Notes under the pieces: model-generated
What the model saw: only the letters and a program-made list of their open reading frames with translations
Database searches by the model: none
What the model was told of the DNA's origin: nothing
Translations under genes and position numbers: made by a program
Source of the DNA: Phlegmacium glaucopus
Taxonomy: Eukaryota > Basidiomycota > Agaricomycetes > Agaricales > Cortinariaceae
Assembly (NCBI GenBank): GCA_015039465.1
Contig: MU130157.1
Span: 218,494-257,803 of the forward strand
Length of the DNA stretch: 39,310 bases
Direction: 5' to 3'
Shown here: piece after piece, positions 31,174-39,310 of the stretch
How positions within the stretch are numbered: the first letter of the stretch is position 1
Layout: every line of letters starts with the position of its first letter

Positions 31174-31704
31174 ATGTCAACTCAGACAGTGACTGCGGCT
31201 GAAAACAATTTTGTGCACGGTGATGATGCCAACCATACTCACAATCACGACAATGCAGCCATTCATTCAGCTTGGGAACACCCGACTCCGTTACCAAAAT
31301 TTCAAATATTCATCATTACCTTGATACAGTTTGCAGAACCTATTACAGGTCTGGTCATCTACCCATTCATCAATAAACTCATTAGAGAGACTGGTGTCAC
31401 AAACGGAGACAAACGTAGGACTGGGTATTACGCCGGCATCATAGTGCGTTGATCCCTCAAACTCAAAAGTTGTGCTCACCGAATATCATTTCTTTCTTTT
31501 AGGTAGGAATCTGCATTTTTCTTCACAGAAGCTGTGACAGTTATTCAATGGGGCTATTTATCAGACCACTTTGGACGTAGACCTGTCTTGCTTCTAGGTC
31601 CACTTGGCTTGGCAGTTTCAATGTTTATCTTCGGTACTTCAACTACATTTGTACCCCTTGTTCTTTCTAGATGTTTTCAGGGTATGTTCAACGGCAACAT
31701 CGGT
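31174..31704 (+). pseudogene. Major-facilitator (DHA1/ZIFL-like) transporter, 5' exons only
   Basis: The only ordinary host gene in the window. ATG at 31174 (MSTQTVTAAENNFVHGDDAN). Exon 1 runs to 31443 and includes the first membrane segment, FQIFIITLIQFAEPITGLVI. A 63-base intron (31444-31506, GTGCGT..TAG) is followed by exon 2 reading ESAFFFTEAVTVIQWGYLSD with the MFS motif A, GYLSDHFGRRP, between membrane segments 2 and 3. It then runs PVLLLGPLGLAVSMFIFGTS and SRCFQGMFNGNIG. A GTGTGT/GTGTAA donor at about 31703 probably starts a second intron. The remaining membrane segments are not found: LINE sequence begins just after. Related fungal and plant proteins are proton-coupled efflux carriers of the plasma or vacuolar membrane; the substrate cannot be told. 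The transporter could survive only if the LINE sits wholly within an intron and is spliced out. Confidence 0.85.
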
Positions 31705-31884
31705 GTGTAAAGCTGCATAGAAAAATGCTCCTTGTTCTGTTACCACAACCTTCGACTTTTTTCCCACGCTCTAAACCAGCTGCGAAAACTTCGAAGGCAG
31801 TACCAGAAATTAAGTAGTAGCCTATACCAACCAAAAAACCCCCTTAAGTCCGTCCCTAAGACGGACCTCGCTTTAAAAAAACCA

Positions 31885-33478
31885 ATGTCGGGTAAAGCCA
31901 CACAGAAGAAGACGAGTTCGATGACGACACATAATAGAAGTACTCTTGCAAATACAAGGGACGACAGTGAAGCTATTACGCGAGCCCCATCACCTTATGT
32001 CGACTACTCCCAGCCAGGGCAAATCAACAATGCAGCAGCCGCTCGAAGATTCCTAGAAAAGAGGCTCCTCTTCATTCCAGAAGGACACCCGGTCACAACA
32101 GCAACTCTGGCAGCCACGCTGCACCAGATAGCGGCACTCGACAAGATCCCAAAGGAGGCAGTGCAAGCTATTTGAGCGGCAGCCTACATGCTAGATGAAC
32201 TGGATGAGAGCATAATAGCGGTGACGGCAAGAGATGCAGTGAACGATCAATTAGTATACATGAATGACGAGCTTAAAACCATGACAGGACATTTCATCAC
32301 TATGATGGAGAACGAAATGGAGAAGCACCTCGCCACAGTCACTGAAGCCACAAAAGGACTTGCCACCGCCTCGACCAAGTCGTATAAGGACGCCCTCCTA
32401 AGTAGCAACCCAGCCCCAGTCAACGCAGACCCGAGGATCCTGGCCAGGGAAGGTATCAAAGCCCGACAGTTCCTTCTGGATTTCCCTACCAATTCAGACT
32501 GTGGAAAGACTGGCGAATAAAGGCTTGCTGGGGGAGTTCCTCACGGACGAAGGGGCAAAATGGTTTGCCCAGCAAAAGAATTTTGACGACTTTGTTACAG
32601 CTCTAGGCAGTCTGGGTCAAGGTGCTAGCGTCAAGAAAAGGAGCCACCCCATCATTGCATACTACGTCCCGCTACACCTCAACACCAGCAATCCAGCTCA
32701 TGTCGCGGAAATCAAGGAAGTGAACGGGATGCAAGAAGGGGACTTACTCAAGGTTCAATGGGCCAAGCCACCAACCAGAAGAACGGCCAAGCAGACATGC
32801 AGCCATCTTGTATTGACATTCTCAAATCCAGACGCCACTAACAGAGCAAAAGCTAACAGTCTCATTATTTGCAACAAACAGGTGTCGGCCGCCAAATACA
32901 AGAAGGAACCAATACGGTGCCTCAAGTGTCAGGGCTGGAACCACGTAGCGGCCGAATGCGTAAAGAGAACCGACACGTGTGGTACTTGTGGCAAAGATGG
33001 TCACAGAACCAGCAACTGCGAGGATCCTGATAAACAGCACTGCGTTTCCTGCAATACCGATGGTCACCCAAGCTGGGCGAGGAGCTGCCCTACTTTCATG
33101 AGGAAGTGCAAGGAGTTTGACCTCAGGCATCCAGAGAACGGTCTTCCGTTTTACCCATCGCAGGAGTTGTGGACTTGGGCCCCGGAGCCACCTAGGCAGG
33201 AACATTGGATTTCACCCGATCCTAGGGAGCAGGTCCCGATAGCCACCAAACCGGGATCCCAGCGACTCAGGCAGCAACAGCTCAGATTCAATAAGGCGCC
33301 AGCTGCAGAAGGAAGACCTCAGCAAGGCGGTGCAGCCTTAGGTCCAAGCGTTCCGGCTGAGCTTCAATACGACTGGCCTGCGCCCACAGGATCCCAGCTG
33401 AGTGACGCGCTTTCCTATCTATCTCCTACAGTGACCCCCCTGTTTGTTAACGAACCCATCTCTTCCTCATTCAAATGA
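31885..33478 (+). pseudogene. LINE ORF1, Gag-like with three zinc knuckles
   Basis: ATG at 31885 (MSGKATQKKTSSMTTHNRST). A TGA at 32173-32175 interrupts KEAVQAI.AAAYMLDELDES without changing frame; an arginine CGA is the simplest precursor. A one-base insertion near 32493-32500 shifts the frame between FLLDFPTNS and VERLANKGLLGEFLTDEGAK. The C-terminal half has three CCHC knuckles in a row, CLKCQGWNHVAAEC, CGTCGKDGHRTSNC and CVSCNTDGHPSWARSC, which bind the element's RNA. It ends at TGA 33476-33478, overlapping the ORF2 start codon. Confidence 0.88.
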
Positions 33479-33650
33479 ATAGAGTACAAGAACCACCATT
33501 GAACAGATTGCGGATATTTCAACTTAATCTTAACAAGTCGCAGAAAGCTCATCTTGACCTAATAAACGGACCGTTGGGTAACAACTGGGACATTCTACTA
33601 ATACAAGAACCATACATTACAGCGCTAGGCCATGTCAGAACCCCAAACGG

Positions 33651-34492
33651 TGATAGGACCCAGGAGACGTCTAGGGATGTAAACACACCATTTTCGCGGT
33701 TTCACAACCTTTGCAGTATACTCACAGATGCTCACATATCGTTGCAGATACTTGCAGATCATTGCAGATTATCGCAGATCATTGCAGATTATCGCAGATC
33801 ATTGCAGGTCATTGCAGATCATTGCAGATCATTGCAGGTCATTGCAGGTCATTGCAGATCATCGCAAATCATCGCAGGTCATCGCAGATCATCACAGATC
33901 ATCACAGATCATCACAGATCATTGCAGATCATTGCACATACTTGCAGAACACTTGCAGATCATCGCAGATGCTTGCAGTCATCACCAACATTCGCATTAT
34001 CATTTGCAGTTGCCAGCTGTTCTTGCAATCATTAAACACGACTCAAACAAAGGTCACTCAGGTGACTGTATTACTCATCACCTTTATTTTTATCTTGTCT
34101 CCTTTATTTGGCTCTTATCTCCTATGTTTCATTACCAATTTACCGGATCCATGTGACTCCACTTTAACCCACATTTTACATTCTTGTTTCACCTTTCTGC
34201 ACTTAGCTATTGCTAGTTACTATATTATTAGCAGTAGCAAGTAAGGTAAAGAAAAGGAGGAGGAGATCGGACAAATTACCACACTTTTGATCCCACCTTT
34301 GGAACGTCGTGCTAAGCTACTCTTGCACTCCTTCAAAATCATCCTGCAGGCTTCGCTTTTTCTGCGCATTATCTCACACTTTAAAGCGAACCTTCGCACC
34401 TCATAAAACCTCACTATCACCTACTGAAGAGAACTACATCAACCCCACGAACTACGTACTACTTGCGGTCTGTCCCCACCGCAGGTACATCA
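33651..34492 (+). mobile_element. LTR-like element inserted in LINE ORF2, copy B
   Basis: Same family as 23863-24738: begins TGATAGGACCCAGGAGAC and ends CACCGCAGGTACATCA. Flanks are AACGG on the left and AATGG on the right, an imperfect 4-5-bp duplication. Short hairpin GTCAC..GTGAC at 34053-34066 occupies the same place as the longer hairpin of copy A. Copy B differs by carrying a large decamer array. Removing it restores RTPNGFTSV of the endonuclease. Confidence 0.8.
33741..33980. repeat. Tandem array of the decamer ATCATTGCAG
   Basis: Around 22-24 units of exactly ten bases with variants ATTATCGCAG, GTCATTGCAG and ATCATCACAG, in the 5' part of the LTR-like element. Copy A has only scattered CGCAG/TGCAG words in the corresponding place. 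T/C variation at the second CpG position suggests decay of CGCAG to TGCAG or CACAG. Confidence 0.93.
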
Positions 34493-36529
34493 ATGGTTTC
34501 ACAAGCGTCTCCCCTCAAGACAGATTCCTTGAAAACTCGGAGCCAATACGATCAGTAATATGGGTCAATACCGAGCTATCCTCAAATTCATGGTGGGCGT
34601 TAAACATCTCCGGCAACAACGACATCACGGCAATTCAGATCAAGACTCTAGACGGCCAACTCACAATATTCAACATCTATAACGACTGCAATCACTCAAG
34701 AACACTTTCACGGCTTAAGAAATTCATACGGGAAGAACGACAGCAACTAATAACAAACAACAACGACATGCTATTATGGGGAGGGGACTTCAACCGACAT
34801 CATCCGCTTTGGGATAATGATGAGGATGAGCGACTGTTTACACCTCAGGCACTGAGGGACGCGGAGGTACTAATTCGGCTAGTAGCAGATGAGGGTATGG
34901 TAATGGCGCTGCCGAAGGGGCTCTCAACACTAAAACATATGGTAACAAATCGCTACACGAGGCCAGACAATGTGTGGTGCAGTGAAGGGCTGTTGAATCG
35001 CATCCAGCACTGTGACATTGACAGCTACCTTCAACCTCCATGTACTGATCACTTCCCCATAGTCACAGTTATAGACATTCCCCAGGAAAGGACGACGGCA
35101 ACGCCCTCCTTCAACTTCAGAATGGCTGACTGGGAAGCGTTCCAGGAGCAGCTCCAACAAAATCTGGGAGAAATTCCACCACCTCATCGAATAGACGCAG
35201 AAGAAGGTCTACAACAGGCAGCGATAGATCTCACTTTGGCCCTGCAAAAGACGATACAGGAGAAGATTAAGGTTAATAAGCCTTGTCCACATTCTAAGAG
35301 GTGGTGGAACGGAGACCTACAACGGCTCAAGAGGGGATTAAACCAGCTAAGCAAAGTCTGCTTTAAACAGAGAGCGGTACCTACTCACCCTTGCCATGAG
35401 GAACGCAAGGTACTAGCCAGAGAATATGGCAACACCATTATAGAGGCAAAACGCCAGCACTGGACAGACTTCCTGGAGGAAGCAGCGGACCACGACCTCT
35501 GGACAGCGAATGGCTATCTGAGAGAACCAGTAGGGGACGGCGGAAAGACTCATATACCGACTTTAAAGGTTAAGTCTGCTGAAGGCATTATTACAGAGGC
35601 TAGCTCGAACGAGGATAAGGCCAAGGCGCTAGCTTTTCTGTTCTTTCCGCCGAAACCCGGGCAATCATCAGTACCAGAAGGTCATCAATATCCGGAACCG
35701 ATGCCAGCCCCGCCCCCTATCTCAAAACACCAACTCCATCAGCAAATAGGCAGGCTTTCTCTGTATAAAGCCAGCGGTCCAGATGGTATCCCAAACGTGG
35801 TCCTCCAGAAAACGGCTGACATCATAGAGGAGCATCTCATGCAGATATACCAGAGCGCGATCAGACTTGGAGTGTACGTGGACTCCTGGAGGGAGTTCAC
35901 CACCATTGTCCTTCGCAAGCCGGGGAAGCCTAGCTACGAAGTCCCAAAGGCCTATCGCCCCATCGCCCTGCTTTGCACTATGGCTAAGGTATTCACAGCT
36001 CTGTTAGCCGAAAACATAACGCGGATGGTCAAAAAGGGCAGACTTTTACCTGACAACCACTACGGAGGTAGGCCAGGTAGAATGACTACAGACGCAGTCC
36101 ATGTGCTTGTCGACAAGATAAAGAAAGCTTGGAGGAAGGGAAAAGTAGTATCGATACTGTTCCTCGACATGGAAGGAGCTTTCCCCAATGCAGTAACGGA
36201 CCAGCTGCTACACAATCTGCAAAAAAGGAGAGTACCTGAGACTTATGTCCGAATGATACAGCAGATACTAGAGGGAAGACGTACCAGATTGAAGTTCGAC
36301 GACTTCATCTCGGAGGTCATTCAGATCAGTAATGGCATAGGTCAAGGCGACCCTCTTTCTATGATCCTCTACATCTTGTACAACGCTGACCTCCTTGGCG
36401 TAGCGCTAAGCCCGGAAGAGGAATCTCTAGGCTTTGTCGACGACGCCATGGTGATGGCAGAAGGAAGAACCTTTGCTGAGACAGTGGAAACGATCAAAGA
36501 CTTCATGGACCGCAATGGGGGGGGGATTT

Positions 36530-36846
36530 TGTTGAAGTATTTCGCAGTTGAACTAAAATGACTAAAATGAATGTATAATGTCTCAACTTCAATTCGAAGT
36601 TGGAGTTGGTATAAAATAAATACCTAAAATGAATGTATAACTAAATGATATTAGTGAATGTTTTAGTATAGTAAATAGGTATACTACTCACTGTCTCAAC
36701 TTCAATTCGAAGTTGAGACTCCTAAATAAAAACACGAAGCAAATAACTGAGCGCGATTATGTAATCTTGCTCAGGGACTCGATAGATCAAAAGATAAAGA
36801 TAAAGATAAAGAAGAATGAACGAGATCTACTCGCCATATCTCAACA
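36530..36846 (-). repeat. Copia 3' LTR, 317 bp
   Basis: On the minus strand starts TGTTGAGATATGGCGAG and ends AATACTTCAACA, with inverted ends TGTTGA/TTCAACA. Contains a short GATAAA run near 36790 and two copies of a CTCAACTTCAATTCGAAGTT word, one of them a perfect hairpin. Confidence 0.88.
36693..36719. repeat. Perfect hairpin in the copia LTR
   Basis: GTCTCAACTTC and GAAGTTGAGAC, 11-base arms with an AATTC loop. A second copy at about 36579-36603 has the same left arm but a changed right arm (GAAGTTGGAG). Confidence 0.9.
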
Positions 36847-36975
36847 CTCCCCCTCGAGTTAAACGAGGTCATTCGCATTCGCGTGAACGCGGTCACCACG
36901 TGACGGAAGAACGTGCGGTGTCGATATCAGGTGAGTGATTAAACAATCAGCTTCGCGATTGTTGTTAGACTGAGT

Positions 36976-39310
36976 TTAAACGTCTTTCTTCTTTAACCCC
37001 AGCATCCCGACGAATCGCTGGAACTTTGGCCTTGCCAGCGCCTTCGTGAATATATCCAATAGGTTGTCATCTGTTGGTATATATTCGATGATAACTTTTT
37101 GATCTTCTACAGCCTCGCGGATGAAGTGATATCGAAGATCAATGTGTTTCGTCCGTGAGTGATATTTATTATCTTTTGCGAGCGCGATTGCCCCCTGATT
37201 GTCACAATTAATTTTCACAGGTTTATCATGCATCCCTCGGATTTTGTTGACAAAACTTCGCAACCACAAAGCTTCTTTGGCTGCGTGTGTTTGCGCAATG
37301 TACTCGGATTCGGTACTCGACAAAGCGATTATGTGTTGCTTTTTCGAGCTCCACGAAATTGCTCCACAGCCGAAAAGGAAAGAATAGCCCGAGATCGAAT
37401 GTTGATCTTTCTGGCTAGCCCAATCCGCGTCGCAAAACCCTTCTACCAGGGCTTCGGTTCGTCCTCCAAAGGTAAGCCACAGGTCTTTCGTATGTCCAAG
37501 ATAATTGATTATTCTTTTTAACGCTTCCCAGTGAACTTGTCCCGGATTTTGAATGAATTGCGAGAGTATACCGACTGCATAAGCAATGTCAGGTCTCGAA
37601 ATGACTGCAGGCCACAGTACGCTGCCAATCGCCCTTGCGTACGGCACACCTTCCATTCACATGGCTTGATTCGGTGTCGACGGGCCTTGTTCTTTCAAGA
37701 ATACAGCACCAGCTTCCATGGGCGTTGTCACCGGTTTCGCATTGGTAAGCTTGAAGTTTCCAACCATAGCTTCAATGTAGGATCGTTGATTTATCAATAT
37801 TGTTCTTTCAGCTCGATCCCTTTTAATCTCGAAACCGAGAAACCATTGGATAGGTCCGTTATCAGTGATTTCCCAGTGCTTTCGAATTTCCAACTTAAAC
37901 TTTTCAGCATCAGCCATTCGTTTTGATGTAACGGCCATGTCGTCTGTTGCCACAGCAACAATGGTATGTTCGTCGCTCGTGCGTCGGTAGAAAACTGAGT
38001 GATTGACTGCTGACCGCTTGAATCCTAGGTTTGTTAGGAAGACCCTGCTCATTTCGAGGTACCAACCACGGCCTGCCTGCTTTAATCCATATAACCCCTT
38101 TAACAATCTACAGACTTTCCCTTCCTGGCCCGGTTTCAATACCCCTCGAGGTGGTTTCATATAGATTGTTTCCTTTAAGGGAGCATTCAGGTAAGCACTC
38201 TTAACATCGATGTGCTCTATTTCCCAATCCTGATGTGCAGCATTAGCTAATACGACACGAACGGTTGGCATTTTTGCAGCAGCTGAGAAAGTTTCGGTGT
38301 AATTTACACCTTCGACCTGTCTATGGCCACCGGCAACGATACGAACTCGAAAACTTTGGATTTGGCCATCAGGACCTCGTTTCTCCCTTAAAACTTCAGT
38401 ACAGGGGATAGCTGTATGCCCGGGAGGTAAGTCTTCAATAATCCAAGTTCCAAATTTTTCCAGTTGACTAATTTCGTAATCAAGTGCAGCTTGCCATTTA
38501 TCAGCATTCGGGCCACGCAGAGCTTCATCGAGTGTACGCGGTTCGGTATTCAAGCCACCAATCAGTGCGAAATCAGGAGGTAAGTCATCGAATAAATTTT
38601 CGTCATCTTCAGGGAAATGATTGACGAAATCTTCGATTTTAGGTTGATCAAATTGAGCTAAGGCTGTCGTAAGGCCTTCATTTAAGGTTTTGTAGGCTCC
38701 TTTTGGCTTTCGCGGGCGTCGACCTCGACCAAGACTTTGATTTTCATCATGTTCGGGAATGTCTAGGGTAGGTTTGACTGTTGCTACTGGCTCAGATGGA
38801 AAAGGAATGGAATTTGGTTGTTGAGAATCTGGTAATTCTTCAGATTTCTCAGCTTCAGTTTCGTGACTAATGTCTTGGATGATGTTTTCTGGTTGTTTAG
38901 AATTTTCGGGTGGGTTTTGGATGACTTTATCCCTCTCCCCCTCATTTGGAACATCACCCGGAATGGTAACAGACTTGTTAGTGTCGTTTTCATTGAATAC
39001 AACATTCCGTTCAACCGAAACTGATCGTTTGTTAGGCCAGTAGATCCTATAGCCCTTCGATTCCGAATCGTATCCGACAAATCGTCCTAGCTGAGCTCTT
39101 GCATCCAACTTTCCGGCTTTCAAGTCTTTCACATAAGCAGCTACTCCGAACTCCTGAATACCGTAAAGGTTTGGTTTCATGTTATGTCTCATTTCGTAAG
39201 GTGTTTTACCATTTAACGAGCGAGTTGGAGTCCGGTTTTGAAGCCACGTCGTATGCTTCATAGCTTCTTCCCATAGAAAGCGAGGTAAGCCAGATTGGAG
39301 CAACAAAGCT
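36976..39310 (-). pseudogene. pol: Copia pol: integrase C-terminus, RT and RNase H, 5'-partial
   Basis: Read from the window edge, where the sequence is already inside integrase (SGLPRFLWEEAMKHTTWLQN, GRFVGYDSESKGYRIYWPNK). An acidic linker follows, then RT with RVRIVAGGHRQVEGVNYTET, HIDVKSAYLNAPL (motif A), LLKGLYGLKQAGRGWY and VAVATDDMAV (catalytic DD). RNase H then has FCDADWASQKDQHSISGYSF and IALSSTESEYIAQTHAAKEA, with the catalytic-type DADWA and SSTESEY motifs, and HSRTKHIDLRYHFIREAV near the C-terminus. The reading ends at 36976. One TGA (37657-37659) stands between PNQAM and MEGVPYARAIGSVLW, where this family usually has a charged residue; CGA to TGA is the simplest origin. Apart from that the frame is open throughout. 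Confidence 0.92.

Larger units (their letters stand above)
31710..36529 (+). mobile_element. LINE (non-LTR retrotransposon), near full-length 5', interrupted twice
   Basis: Begins within or just after the transporter's second intron (exact 5' base not determinable), with about 170 bases of 5' leader. Then come ORF1 (31885-33478) and ORF2 (from 33475). An LTR-like element (33651-34492) splits the endonuclease domain. A copia element inserts at 36530, in the reverse transcriptase C-terminal region, so the LINE's RNase H and 3' end lie outside the window. Base composition is richer in CG than in the left half, suggesting a younger insertion. Confidence 0.9.
33475..36529 (+). pseudogene. LINE ORF2: APE endonuclease and reverse transcriptase, truncated
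   Basis: Starts at the ATG of the ATGA overlap with ORF1. The endonuclease begins LRIFQLNLNKSQKAHLDLIN with the QEPYI motif, is split by the element at 33651-34492, and resumes GFTSVSPQDRFLENSEPIRS. Further endonuclease motifs are WGGDFNRHHPLWD, RPDNVW and TDHFPI. Reverse transcriptase motifs follow in order: LYKASGPDGIPN, YRPIALLCTMAKVFTALLAE, FLDMEGAFPN (motif A), GIGQGDPLSMILYILYNADL (motif B) and GFVDDAMVMAEG (catalytic FVDD). The frame stays open up to the copia insertion at 36530, where DRNGGG stops matching. No stop is seen between 34493 and 36529, so the catalytic core was intact until recently. Confidence 0.92.
36530..39310 (-). mobile_element. Ty1/copia retrotransposon, 3' part, inserted in the LINE
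   Basis: Minus-strand element. The 3' LTR is 36530-36846, a purine tract (GAGGGGGAG on the minus strand, 36847-36855) precedes it, and pol occupies 36976 to the window edge. The base before the LTR is the last of the LINE's open frame; the 5-base flank is GATTT (36525-36529), whose partner lies beyond the window. Integrase core, gag and 5' LTR are outside the window. Only one stop is seen in pol, so this is a young copy. Confidence 0.92.

Noticed and set aside
33741..33980. CRISPR-like array
   Set aside because: Units are directly tandem with no spacers, and the genome is eukaryotic.
33711..34244. Open frames across the ATCATTGCAG array, translating to repeats such as SLQIIADHCR
   Set aside because: Three overlapping frames are all open because the unit length (10) cycles frames without stops. 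This is a property of the tandem array, not a protein.
1..39310. tRNA or rRNA genes
   Set aside because: No cloverleaf-type A/B box pairs or rRNA-like sequence were noticed on either strand by eye. A covariance-model search was not possible.

Overview
The window looks like repeat-rich DNA of a filamentous basidiomycete, most likely an Agaricomycete. The evidence is: short GT..AG introns of about 45-80 bases, repetitive protein families typical of that class (DUF6532-type, DUF6589-like), a chromodomain Ty3/gypsy element, a Ty1/copia element, a non-LTR (LINE) element with a zinc-knuckle ORF1, and many solo LTRs. I would not name a species. Almost nothing here is an intact gene. It is a layered transposon graveyard on the left and middle, with younger, more CpG-rich insertions on the right.

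Layout. 1-2574 (-): large coiled-coil, transposase-like repetitive protein, frameshifted and cut by the window edge. 3600-4130: GGACCGGTC-rich repeat. 4150-5672 (-): degenerate coding remnant with a proline-rich minisatellite. 6112-8728 (+): Ulp1/C48-like cysteine protease gene broken by a foldback element (6433-7960, 8-bp target duplication) and a solo LTR (7990-8307). 9022-11262: two copies of a short terminal-inverted-repeat element, a solo LTR inside a coding remnant, and a truncated member of a 'CCCCCAC' inverted-repeat family. 11279-15430: gypsy integrase relic, a repeat (X) split by a 5'-truncated LINE, and a DUF6532-type pseudogene. 15755-16228: hAT-type MITE. 16612-17060: best-preserved member of the CCCCCAC family. 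17200-18564: two convergent gene fragments, one split by a solo LTR. 20293-27361 (-): gypsy chromovirus, with two more LTR-like insertions inside it. 27747-29656: large composite member of the CCCCCAC family filled with tandem arrays. 29912-30271: solo LTR. 31174-31704 (+): 5' exons of a major-facilitator transporter, the only ordinary host gene, cut off by a LINE (about 31710-36529). The LINE is itself interrupted by an LTR-like element (33651-34492) and then by a copia element (36530 to the window edge, -).

Common threads. (1) Most in-frame stops in the gypsy pol, and the single stops in copia pol, LINE ORF1 and several other pseudogenes, are TGA where the family has, or plausibly has, arginine. 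This fits CGA to TGA decay at methylated CpG. (2) At least five solo LTRs have perfect 5-bp target duplications, so many insertions can be removed on paper and the host reading frame recovered. (3) LTRs of different families share a hairpin near their 3' end with different stem sequences but preserved pairing. (4) Several unrelated short elements carry arrays of 10-11-bp units, often near their ends.
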